64,000 nucleotides of DNA from the NCBI RefSeq assembly GCF_001540865.1, contig NC_033639.1:545514-609513 (forward strand). Direction: 5' to 3'. Below the pieces are notes generated by a model. It was given only the letters and a program-made list of their open reading frames with translations. It did no database searches and was not told where the DNA came from. This DNA comes from Ananas comosus. Taxonomy: Eukaryota > Streptophyta > Magnoliopsida > Poales > Bromeliaceae. The position numbers and the translations under genes were made by a program. This document shows positions 32,620 through 43,080 of this stretch, in pieces; position 1 is the stretch's first letter; each line of letters starts with the position of its first letter.

Positions 32620-33100
32620 TTCATAAAAATGCTATAGCCGGATTACGAGGTTTAGCCCTATTATATCTAATATATAGAATTATTATAAATTCTAGAGTAC
32701 TGTCATATTAATCTCTCTTTTTAAGTCCTAATGTTCTCATCGGGCTCAAGCACCCTCAGAAGCACTAGGTGATGTGAGACTTATCTTGCTAGTCTTAACC
32801 GATATTGTGGGGAGCCTTGCTCCACCTACAACGACCATTAGCCGGGGAGCTCACTCTACCCGCTGTATGACTTAGCTCAGTCGACACTCATCTCACACTT
32901 CTGTCCGATGATTGATTTTGATATTAAATATAGAGCCCTACTTCCCGACGATCACCTATCTTGGAAACCATTTAGCTCTAACACTCTTAACTTTCTTAAC
33001 CTCTTGAATCTAGCCATTGTCCAAAATACTATAGCCAAGTTACAAGATTTAAGTCTATTACATCTAATATATATGATTATTTTAAATCCTAGGATATCAC
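32620..33100 (-). mobile_element. Cassandra TRIM (copy 3)
   Basis: 3' LTR part 32620-32715, internal domain to about 32927, 5' LTR 32928-33100. The 5S-like part is diverged here (GATCACCTATCTTGG on plus). Confidence 0.7.
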
Positions 33101-33249
33101 ATTGGAGATGATGATCACTCCCCGTACGTTAAATGTTGATTGGAGCATATGTTGTGAAAAATCTACGGAGTGGTCCAAAATGACTTGGATGGTTTGTGAG
33201 AGTTGAGGCTTATCTATCAACACAAGATGTGCATGGTTAAATTAAGGAC

Positions 33250-33430
33250 CATATACTATAACAAAATTGAATTTTAGTGGCGATTATTTTTTAATATTTT
33301 GATAATTATAATTATCGCTAAATAGTTTCGTAACAATTATGATAATTGCTGTTATTGATAGGGTCGGTAAAAGTTATAATGATATTTGTTTCGGCGGTTG
33401 GTAAAAGTCTAAATACATCGTTCCCGTTCA
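33250..33430. mobile_element. CACTA-like terminal fragment
   Basis: Begins near TACTATAACAAAATTG (the other copy at 34977 reads TACTACAACAAAATTA). It continues with TTTTAGTGGCGATTATTTTT, the same terminal and subterminal words as the right end at 58573. The internal part and second end are missing. Confidence 0.55.
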
Positions 33431-34116
33431 ACGTCTCGTCCAACTCTTGTTATACGAGGATCGCTTGTACTTTAATCTGCAACAATTCAAAATTGTTCTT
33501 ACCGTCGAACCTCTCGATTTCGAATTTCGTGGCAATCTCCATTGATCTCTCCTGGAGATCAGTAACTTTAAGCTCTAAAATCAATTGTTGGGAATCCGAT
33601 ACTCGCCCTGACACCGAATTTTGTGAATCTGTAACCAGCTTCGATACCAACTGTTGTTGATCCGGTATCGGATGTTGAGATTCTGCAACGGAAACGTCAA
33701 ATCGGATTTTTACTATAAACCCGTCTTCTTAGCAAAAACTGATACAATCACAAAATAGAGAAATACCAAACAGAAAATATACTGATAAAGTAAAATTTAT
33801 TAAATAAAAAGAGATTATACTTAACTTCTCTTCTATAATAGAATGGCTTCAATCTGAGCTCTCGTTTTGAATCTCTCTTACTATTCTCTCGTCTTTTATA
33901 AAGCTAAATGATAACCATCTTTCTCTCTCACATGCACCCGTGCACTAGGTGCATGCAACCATGGCCTAGCTTTCCTCGGATAAGGCTCACTACAATACTC
34001 AGCCATACTACCTCTATCACAAGAGAGACTTAAAGTTGGCCATGTATACTTCCTTCTTAAGCTCTTCATCAATAGAGCTATAAATAAACCATATATCAAA
34101 ACATACGCGAATCCTA
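33425..34116 (-). pseudogene. Copia LTR plus gag N-terminal fragment (copy in the alternative segment)
   Basis: Minus frame 33450-33650 encodes ...ATKFEIERFDGKNNFELLQI..., the start of a Ty1-copia Gag polyprotein. Upstream (higher coordinates) lies LTR-like sequence with a TATAAAAG box near 33895. Gag ends abruptly near 33425 at the CACTA-like fragment. Confidence 0.6.
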
Positions 34117-34117
34117 N

Positions 34118-34655
34118 TATATATATATAATGAGAGGGAGGTCCACCATGGACCTCCCTCTCATGTGGTCTACGAGGCCGAAGTGGCCTCGTGGACCACA
34201 CATGATGTATGCCTCCAAAAAGCCGTGATTTTTACACTGTTCCACACTTCCACTTCCTCTTTTCCGCGGACGGCCTCGGGTGGATCTGCCGCCGCGGCTC
34301 TTGCTCCCGGCACCGGCCATGGCGGCGGAGGAGGAGGACGACGAGGCCGGATCTGCCGCCGCGGCTCTTGTTCCCGGCGCCGGCCAGGGTGGCGGAGGAG
34401 GACGACGACGACCCGGACGAGCTCGGCGACAAGAGCGGCGACGACGCGACCCTCGGATGCAAATCCGCGACCGCAAGCACCGTTTTTTTGGGTGAATCAT
34501 TCGCGAATCGCGAATAATTCACGAATAATTATTTTTGAGGAAGAAGACGTGTTTTTTTTCAAACTTTTCGAAAAAACACGGAGACGGACCGTTTAATTTG
34601 TATATTAAAAAATTTGCGAATAATTCGCGTATTAATCACGAATTAACTAACTAAG
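34118..34655. mobile_element. Right part of the Mutator-like element with GC-rich captured segment
   Basis: The right end AATTAACTAACTAAGG is the inverse of the left end at 31734. The interior 34255-34480 is very GC-rich with a roughly 67-bp tandem repeat (GGATCTGCCGCCGCGGCTCT at 34282 and 34349). It can encode Ala/Gly/Asp-rich peptides. No domain recognised. Two strong hairpins precede it at 34132-34200. Confidence 0.65.
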
Positions 34656-34976
34656 GCGGTGACCTATCCTAACAACCACTTAGCTCTAACACACTTAACT
34701 TTCATAACCTCTTGAATCTAACCACTATCCAAAATACTATAACCGAGTTACAAGATGTAAGTCTATTACATCTAATATATACGATTATTTTAAATCCTAG
34801 GATATCACATTGGACATGATGATCACTCCCCATCAAATGTTGATAGGAGCATATGTTGTCTCCACATAGGAAAATCTACATAGTGGTCCAAAATGACTTG
34901 GATGGTTTGTGAGAGTTGAGACTTATATATCTATCAACACAAGATGTGCATGGTTATTAAATTAAGGACCACATAC
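34656..34976 (-). mobile_element. Cassandra 5' LTR remainder and flank
   Basis: Continuation of the LTR interrupted at 31733 (GACCTATCCTAACAACCACT to CTAGGATATCA, about 34800). The common flank follows, ending AAGGACCACA. Confidence 0.65.
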
Positions 34977-35110
34977 TACAACAAAATTAAGTTTTAACGG
35001 TGATTATTTTTTAATATTTCGGTAATTATAATTGTTACTAAATAGTTTCGTAACAATTATGATAATTACCGCAATTGATAGGATCGATAAAAGTTATAAT
35101 GGCATTTGTT
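34977..35110. mobile_element. CACTA-like terminal fragment (second copy)
   Basis: TACTACAACAAAATTAAG then TTTTAACGGTGATTATTTTT, parallel to 33250. The second end was not found. The copy at about 4900 is empty at this point. Confidence 0.55.
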
Positions 35111-35704
35111 TCGGCAGTTAGTAAAAGTCTAAATACGTCGTTCCCGTTCAACGTCCCGTCCAACTCTTGTTATACAAGGATTGCTTGTACTTTAATCTAC
35201 AACAATTCGAAATTATTCTTGCCGTCGAACTTCTCGATTTCGAATTTTGTGGCCAACTTCATCGATCTCTCCCGGTGATCAATAACTTTAAACTCTGATA
35301 TCGATTGTTGGGAATCCGGTACTCGCCCTGATACCAGATTTTGTGAATCCGTAATCAGCTCCGATACCGACTGTTGTTGATCCGATACCCAATGTTGAGA
35401 TTCTGAAATGGAAGCATCGAATCGAATTTTTACTATAAATCCGTCTTCTGCAAAAACTGATGAAATCATAAAAGAGAGAAAAATAAAACAGAAAATATGC
35501 GGATAAAATAAGATTCAGTAAATAAGAGGAGATTACACCTGACTTCTCTTTTATAATAGAGTAGCTTCAATCTGAGCTCTCTTTTTGAATCTCTCATACT
35601 ATTCTCTCGTCTTCTATAAAGTTAAATGATAACTATCTTTCTCTCTCACATGCACCTGTTTACTAGGTACATGCAACCATGGCCTAGCTTTCCTCTGGTA
35701 TGGC
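35110..35704 (-). pseudogene. Copia (second family) gag fragment and LTR, split by a TRIM array
   Basis: The minus frame 35197-35469 encodes ...ATKFEIEKFDGKNNFELL. The LTR part with a TATA-like box runs to 35704, where the TRIM array begins. It resumes at 39613 and ends at about 39941 with TGTTAGGATTTAG on the minus strand, the expected LTR start. The rest of the polyprotein is missing. Confidence 0.6.
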
Positions 35705-36275
35705 TGAAACGCCCTCAATAGTCCCACATCGGATCGGATACTGATTCCGATCAGTTTATATGAGGCCTACACGCTAACAATAATAACTGGACTTAAGCAT
35801 TTTGGGCCGGTGGTTTGGGCCCAACGAGTTATTGTTGCTAGCGGAGTGGGTCGTTGCATTTGGTATCAGAGACGAATACCGGTCAGAAATGTGAGAGCTA
35901 AGTGCTATGCGGGACAAAGTGCTACACTAACGTATTTGGTGGGAGCCACCTCTTGAACCCGTAGGAGCCATCTCTAGAATCTCACATCACCTGGTAATTC
36001 TGGTCCTACTCTGTGTGTCTGTGATCTGGTTTGGACCCGACGAGGACGTCAGGGTCTAAAACAGGGGGAGTTTGTAACGCCCCAATAGTCCCACATCGGA
36101 TGGGATACTGATTCCTATCAGTTTATATGAGGCCTACACACTAATAATAATAACTGGACTTAAGCATTTTGGGCCGGTGGTTTGGGCCCAACGAGTTATT
36201 GTTGCTAGCGGGTCGGGTCGTTGCAATTGGTATCAGAGCCGAATACCAGCCGGAAGTGTGAGAACTAAGTGCTAN

Positions 36276-36973
36276 AACAAAAAGCAAGCTATCGAAAATA
36301 TTGTAATATTTCTTTCTTTTTTTTTTCTTTTTTTTTTTGTTTTGAGTACTTATTTTCATCTTCGTTATAAATTTAGAAGCAATTGCTTATATACTCTTAA
36401 AAAGTTTCTAACTTTCTGATTTGCTCCTCTTAAAAGGCTAATATTAAAAATATTCTTTTTACGTTCCAATTTATTTCAAATATATCCCTAAAGTTAAATT
36501 ATGTTAATGAATTATTAGCAATAATTATTATTATTTCTATAAAATTACTATTTTATCTTTTCAAATATACCCTTCTACCATTATTGACTTTTTTTATTTG
36601 CCCGTAAGTCAAGAGCACAAAAAGTATTTTGATTTTTGGTCTTTGCAAATATACTTTATATCATCACCAACATTTCTTATTTGCCCTTAAGTCAAGGGCA
36701 AAAGAGGCATTTTGATTTTTTTTAAACTTTGATAGATATTTAATTCACGTTTAATCCAAGTTAACTTAACGGATGGTAATTATAATGATATTTTAAAATA
36801 ACGGAGGAAAGTGAGAGGTATATTGGAAAGAGAAAAAAAAAAGATGGGTAAATGAGATATTTTTAAAATTTTGAGAGGTATATAGACAATTATTCCATAA
36901 AATTTATATGGTGTTACTTGGTGAAATATACATATAATTGGTTAAAAGAGTCTTTCATATGATAGTACATATT
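36276..36973. other. no gene seen; probably misplaced contig
   Basis: AT-rich sequence between two TRIM array parts, bounded on its left by N at 36275. No repeat recognised before the TIR element at 36974. Confidence 0.4.
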
Positions 36974-37393
36974 GGGCGTGTTTGGTTCGAAGTCGAAATC
37001 GGAATCAGAATCGGAATCGAAATAAGCTGAAATCGGAATCGGAATGACTCATTACCTAATTCTGTTTGGTTCATCACCTGAATCGGAATCGGAATAAATC
37101 ATTCTCATTGTCGGTGTTTGGTTTAGATAGGTATAAAAAATATAATCAAATTAATATACTAACTTTATCTTTATAACATATTAATTTAAATTCAAATTGA
37201 AAATTAAAATATTAAAAATTTACATCAAAATTTTGAAATAATGTCAAAATTTTAAATCTATTTTTTTAAAAAAAATTAGACTTTGAAGTTCAACGGATAA
37301 TTCAAAATATAAAACTAAATTTTGATTTATTCAAATTCAAACTTAAAATTACAGTTTAAATTTTAATTTGAATCCATAATTTAATTTAAGTTT
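36974..37393. mobile_element. Left half of a TIR element (GGGCGTGTTTGGTTCG)
   Basis: Starts GGGCGTGTTTGGTTCG; its inverse CGAACCAAACACGCCC ends at 40777. Subterminal GGAATCGGAATC repeats occur at both ends. The halves overlap by 28 bp (ATTTGAATCCATAATTTAAT... at 37366 and 40355), showing that they were contiguous. Confidence 0.75.
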
Positions 37394-39617
37394 NTTATAT
37401 GAGGCCTACACGCTAATAATAATAACTGGGCTTAAGCATTTTGGGCCGGTGGTTTAGGCCCAACGAGTTATTGTTGCTAGCGGGTCGGGTCGTTGCAATT
37501 GGTATCAGAGCCGAATACCAGCCGGAAGTGTGAGAACTAAGTGCTAGGCGGGACAAAGTGCTACACTAACGGGTTTGGTGGGAGCCACCTCTTGAACCCG
37601 TAGGAGCCACCTCTAGAATCTCACATCCCGTGGTAATGGTCCTGGTCTGTCTGTCTATGATCTGGTTTAGACCCGACGAGGACGTCAGGGTCTAAATAGG
37701 GGGAGTTTATAATGCCCCCAATAGTCTCACATCGGATGGGATACTGATTCCGATCAGTTTATATGAGGCCTATACGCTAACAATAATAATTGGACTTAAG
37801 CATTTTGGGCCGGTGGTTTGGGCCCAACGAGTTATTGTTGCTAGCGGATCGGGTCATTGAATTTGGTATCAGAGACGAATACCAGCCGGAAATGTGAGAG
37901 CTAAGTGCTATGCGGGACAAAGTGCTACACTAACGGATTTGGTGGGAGCCACCTCTTGAACCCATAGGAGCCACCTCTAAAATCTCACATCACCTGGTAA
38001 TTCTGGTCCTACTCTGTGTGTCTGTGATCTGGTTTGAACCCGACGAGGACGTCAGGGTCTAAAACAGAGGGAGTTTGTAACGCCCCAATAGTCCCACATC
38101 GGATGGGATACTGATTCCGATCAGTTTATATGAGGCCTACACGCTAATAATAATAACTGGGCTTAAGCATTTTGGGCCGGTGGTTTAGGCCCAACGAGTT
38201 ATTGTTGCTAGCGGGTCGGGTCGTTGCAATTGGTATCAGAGCCGAATACCAGCCGGAAGTGTGAGAACTAAGTGCTATGCGGGACAAAGTGCTACACCAG
38301 CGGGTTTGGTGGGAGCCACCTCTTGAACGCGTAGGAGCCACCTCTAGAATCTCACATCCCCTAGTAATGGTCCTGGTCTGTCTGTCTATGATCTAGTTTA
38401 GACCCGACGAGGACGTCAGGGTCTAAACAGGGGGAGTTTGTAACACCCCCAATAGTCCCACATCGGATGGGATACTGATTTCGATCAGTTTATATGAGAC
38501 CTATACGCTAACAATAATAACTGGACTTAAGCATTTTGAGCCGGTAGTTTGGGCCAAACGAGTTATTGTTGCTAGCGGATCGTGTCGTTGAATTTGGTAT
38601 CAGAGACGAATACCAGCCGGAAATGTGAGAGCTAAGTGCTATGCGGGACAAAGTGCTACACTAACGGATTTGGTGGGAGCCACCTCTTGAACCCATAGGA
38701 GCCACCTCTAAAATCTCACATCACCTGGTAATTCTGGTCCTACTCTGTGTGTCTGTGATCTGGTTTGAACCCGACGAGGACGTCAGGGTCTAAAACAGAG
38801 GGAGTTTGTAACGCCCCAATAGTCCCACATCGGATGGGATACTGATTCCGATCAGTTTATATGAGGCCTACACGCTAATAATAATAACTGGGCTTAAGCA
38901 TTTTGGGCCGGTGGTTTAGGCCCAACGAGTTATTGTTGCTAGCGGGTCGGGTCGTTGCAATTGGTATCAGAGCCGAATACCAGCCGGAAGTGTGAGAACT
39001 AAGTGCTATGCGGGACAAAGTGCTACACCAGCGGGTTTGGTGGGAGCCACCTCTTGAACGCGTAGGAGCCACCTCTAGAATCTCACATCCCCTAGTAATG
39101 GTCCTGGTCTGTCTGTCTATGATCTAGTTTAGACCCGACGAGGACGTCAGGGTCTAAACAGGGGGAGTTTGTAACACCCCCAATAGTCCCACATCGGATG
39201 GGATACTGATTTCGATCAGTTTATATGAGACCTATACGCTAACAATAATAACTGGACTTAAGCATTTTGAGCCGGTAGTTTGGGCCAAACGAGTTATTGT
39301 TGCTAGCGGATCGTGTCGTTGAATTTGGTATCAGAGACGAATACCAGCCGGAAATGTGAGAGCTAAGTGCTATGCGGGACAAAGTGCTACACTAACGGAT
39401 TTGGTGGGAGTCACCTCTTGAACCCGTAGGAACCACCTTTAGAATCTCACATCACTTGGTAATTCTGGTCCTGCTCTGTGTGTCTGTGATCTGGTTTGGA
39501 CCCGACGAGGATGTCAGGGTCTACACGCTAATAATAATAACTGGGCTTAAGCATTTTGGGCCGATGATTTGGGCCCAACGAGTTATTGTTGCTAGCGGGT
39601 CGGATCGTTGCAATGGC

Positions 39618-39941
39618 ACACTACAATACTCCGCCGTACTACCTCTATATATCACAAGAGAGACTTGAAGTTGGAGCTTTCCATTAATAGAGCTATATAT
39701 AAATTAAGCTTATATCAAAACATACCCGAATCATAGTCCAATTAGGATTTCTGCTCTAAATAATATTTAAATTTAGATTTAGTTTATCTCCAATAGATTT
39801 AAATATTTATTCTAATCTATTTAGATTTATACTCTAATTAATATTTAAATTTTAATCTATCTCCAATAAATATAAATATTAATTTTTATCAGATAATTAG
39901 AAAATTAACTACAAATCTAACTAAATCCTAACAATATCTAA
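39618..39941 (-). repeat. Remaining LTR of the second copia family
   Basis: Continues the LTR interrupted by the TRIM array. The alternative segment at 34015-34110 contains the same sequence without interruption. Ends TCCTAACA on plus (TGTTAGGA on minus). Confidence 0.6.
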
Positions 39942-40115
39942 TATATATGACTATTTTAAATTAATCCTAGCTAGGATATCATGCACATTGGAGATGATGA
40001 TCACTCCCCATCAAATGTTGATTGGAGCATACAGGAAAATCTACAGAGTGGTCCAAAATGACTTGAATGCATGGTTTGTCACAGTTGAGGCTTATCTACC
40101 AACACAAGAAGTGTG
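39942..40115. repeat. Cassandra LTR edge and flank (further copy)
   Basis: Repeats the sequence at 34752-34960 and 33060-33240 (GGATATCA, GATGATGATCACTCCCCATC). Confidence 0.55.
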
Positions 40116-40353
40116 AGATCCCTGGTGTTTGACTGTGGAGGCTTGTCGACAGTTCTAGAGAGTGTCGGGACAAGCCCGAGTCGCGTTGGCGTCAAATAGA
40201 CGTAAAACGGACTCCGTGCGACGCGAGGGCAGCTTATCGCGAAGAATTCTGCAAAACAGCAGCATTCTCTGCTTGCTGTACCGGTACAAGCTTAGTGGCT
40301 GTACCGGTACAACCAGCGCGAAATAGCTTAACTGCTCTCGGGTTGGCTCTTGT
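40116..40353. repeat. Probable LTR fragment with two TGTACCGGTACA palindromes
   Basis: GC-richer than its surroundings; starts TGTGAGATCCCTGGTG, which is LTR-like. It includes two exact 12-bp palindromes TGTACCGGTACA about 24 bp apart and is cut by N at 40354. Confidence 0.4.
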
Positions 40354-40354
40354 N

Positions 40355-40777
40355 ATTTGAATCCATAATTTAATTTAAGTTTTAAAAAAATTTGAATAAA
40401 ACTTTATATAAATTAAAATTTAGTTTAAATTCAACTTCATAAGTTAGATTCGAAATACTTGATGAAATTTTAATTTTTAATTCAAATTCAAATTAAAATT
40501 TAAAATTAAATATTTAATTTCTAAATTTAAACTCGTATTTTAATTAAAAAAGTTGAAAAAATAAATTTAATCCGAATAAATATCCATTCTGTCCAGATTC
40601 AATTTTCAATCTGACCTCTTAAGCCGGATTGGAAAAATGGATGATGGGAGAGTATCGATTCTCATCCCACTCGAAAATCGGAATCGGAATGGGACTCCTT
40701 CGTACCAAACACCCACAAACAAATTCGCCCATTCCAATTCCGATTCTTGGGTAAAAAAAAGCGAACCAAACACGCCC
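40355..40777. mobile_element. Right half of the GGGCGTGTTTGGTTCG TIR element
   Basis: Ends GCGAACCAAACACGCCC. See the left half at 36974. Together, with one copy of the overlap, they make an element of about 815 bp with an AT-rich core. The family is probably PIF/Harbinger or hAT. Confidence 0.75.
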
Positions 40778-41425
40778 ATATATACTGTCATACATTTTGC
40801 TGGTTTATTAGTGCTTCATTAGTTGTTGCATTTGGGCATTAATTTCAAGCTTAAAACTAACACCAAGTTAGTAAGTGAATGATAAAATAATTATTGCAAT
40901 AAGTTCTTAAAAACCATTGATAAAAGTTTCAAAATAAAGATCTAAACCATGGAAAGTGTTTTACAACATAAAAAAGATGTACATACAAAAATTCATAATT
41001 ATTGGAAAACCCACAACTTGAGTTTCCATCATTTTTCTTTTTTGAAAATTCTGGGTTGTTGGTTTAACAACAATCGATGTATAGAAAATTTAGATCTTCT
41101 AAATTTAAATTTTTATTTGTGTAAAAATTTATGCATTATTGAAAACTTTATGGTCAAATAACTTAGAACTCACTTAATCTTTAGCTCAAACTAAAAAACT
41201 ACAATGATAGAAACTATGGCAGTCCACCTCTTCATAACGAAATTTTCCTTCCATAATTACCGTATTATTTTTATCTCCTAGCCGAGTACTTTATATGGCA
41301 CAACTTTATGAATGAACTTAAACTGTATATTCATTCGTTAATAGACGAAACTTTATGTCTATTAAATGGTCCAACACAGCTGCATTAAACTTTAATTTTA
41401 TTGAAAGAAAATAAGTATTACAATT
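40778..41425. other. 3' flank of the copia element; no second LTR found
   Basis: The expected 3' LTR (a copy of 47496-47961) is not recognisable. A purine tract on the minus strand (GAAGAGGTGG, near 41223-41232) could be the polypurine tract. Otherwise AT-rich. Confidence 0.4.
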
Positions 41426-42930
41426 TTATACATCGAAAGAACTAATCAAACCCATATTTCTAACATGATCCGTATATGACCCAGGTGCCAGCCCCTTGGT
41501 CATTAGGTCTGCAATCATACACTTGGTACTGATGTATTCAATTGTAATATAACCTTCATTTATCTTCTTTCTCACAACAAGAAATTTAATGTCCAAGTGT
41601 TTACACCCCGCTGTAATCTCGTTGTTATTGGCAAAGAAAACCGCAGCTGAACTATCACAGAAAATTTTTATTGAATGAGCAATGGAGTCCACAATTCTTA
41701 AGTCTGTGATAAAATTCCTTAGCCAAATAGCCTGTGATGTGGTTTCGTAACATGCAATATACTCTGCAGCCATGGTCAAAAGAGCAATAACACTTTGTTT
41801 GCTGCTCTTCCATGATATCGCTCCACCAGCAAGCAGAAAAATATACCCAGTCGTAGACTTTCTGGTATCTGGGCATCCAACAAAATCGGAGTCCGAGTAC
41901 CCGATCAGCTCCAAGTAATCTGATCTCCTGTAAATCAGCATATGATCCAAAGTTTCCTTCAAATACCTCATAACCTGCTTAGCAGCCTTCCAATGCTCCA
42001 TACCTGGATTACTTTGATACCTGCCAAGTAATCCAACAACAAAAGCAATATCCGGACGTATGCACGTCTGTGCATACATAAGATTACTAACTGCAGAGGC
42101 ATAGGGTATGCTTTCCATCTGTTCAATTTCTAATTGGTTCTTTGGACACTGAAAAGCATTAAGCTTATCCCCTTTCTGGACAGGAGCAATACTGGGCTTA
42201 CAATTATGCATTTCAAAATTTTTCAAAACTTTCTTTATGTAGGCCTTTTGAGATAGACCGAGTAAACCTTTATGTCCATCCCTTTTGATTTCAATACCAA
42301 GAACATATGAGGCCTCACTTTCAAAATTTTGGAAAAAAAATTTTTTAGTGCTATGCAATAGCCCAAGATCATTACTGGCAAACAAAATATCATCAACATA
42401 AAGGACTAAGAAAATTATTTTACTCCCACTAACCTTTAGATAAATACATTGATCAACAATATTTTCCTTAAAACCAAAGGTCAAAATAGTTTGTTTAAAT
42501 TTTAAATACCATTGTCGGAGGCCTGCTTTAGTCTATATATTGATTTCTTTAATTTGCATACCAAATGCTCCTTTCCCTTTTGCAAGAATCCTTCAGGTTG
42601 ATTCATATACACCTCTTCATAGAGATCCCCATTTAAAAAAGCAGTTTTGACATCCATCTGATGTAGCTCGAGATCAAAATGAGCAACCAGAGCCATAATA
42701 ATACGGAAAGATTCCTTTCTAGATACTAGAGAGAAAGTCTCTTTATAGTCAATATCTTCTTTCTGAGTGAACCCTTTTGCCACAAGTCGGGCCTTATATC
42801 TCTCTATGTTACCTTTGGAATCCCATTTGATTTTATAAACCCACTTGCATCCTACGGGTTTAACTCCTATAGGTAGCTCAACAAGATCCCATACCTTATT
42901 GTGGTTCATGGATTCAATCTCATTATTCAT
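41426..42930 (-). pseudogene. Copia reverse transcriptase and RNase H
   Basis: RT starts in MNNEIESMNHNKVWDLVELP, with YKARLVAKGFTQKEDIDY, QMDVKTAFLNGDL and, after a 1-base frameshift near 42510 (KQAS|RQWYLKF), FLVLYVDDILFAS with the YVDD catalytic core. RNase H shows YSDSDFVGCPDTRKSTTGY and EYIACYE. It ends at 41426 with a natural-looking C-terminus (ADLMTKGLAPG, then SSFDV). Confidence 0.88.
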
Positions 42931-43080
42931 GGCATTGTACCATTCCGTAGAATTACTGCTATTTATGGCTTCAGAAAAACTAAGAGGATCAGCTAAACTC
43001 TGGCCATTCTCATAAAGATAGACGATATAATAACTGAATATAGCCGGTCTTCTCTGTCTTGAGGATCTTCTTAAATCTAT

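Larger units (their letters stand above)
31822..34116. repeat. Alternative (MULE-free and TRIM-free) version of the 30.3-40 kb locus
   Basis: Lies between single Ns. It begins as a near-copy of 30325 onward (though it lacks the stretch around 30430-30690), runs through an uninterrupted Cassandra 5' LTR (32928-33100), the CACTA-like fragment and the copia gag/LTR. It ends GCGAATCCTA. It lacks both the MULE inserted at 31734/34655 and the TRIM array inserted at 35705, so it shows both empty sites. It is best explained as an allelic or haplotype contig placed inside the MULE. Confidence 0.65.
35705..39612 (+). mobile_element. Tandem TRIM array (LTR-internal units of 363/368 bp), assembly-broken
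   Basis: Each unit is an LTR of about 150 bp (TGTAACGCCCCAATAGTCCC ... TCGTTGCA), then 2 bases, then an initiator-Met primer site TGGTATCAGAGCC, then an internal part of about 200 bp, then a purine tract (AACAGGGGGAG). This is a minimal retrotransposon without genes. LTR starts are at 35705, 36073, 37708, 38076, 38439, 38807 and 39170, with a truncated last LTR ending at 39612. ATGGC at 35700-35704 and 39613-39617 flanks the whole array. Unrelated sequence 36276-37393 interrupts it between single Ns. Confidence 0.82.

Noticed and set aside
35705..39612. Regularly spaced repeats considered as a CRISPR-like array or satellite
   Set aside because: Units are about 365 bp with LTR, primer site and purine tract, and the genome is a plant; it is a TRIM array.
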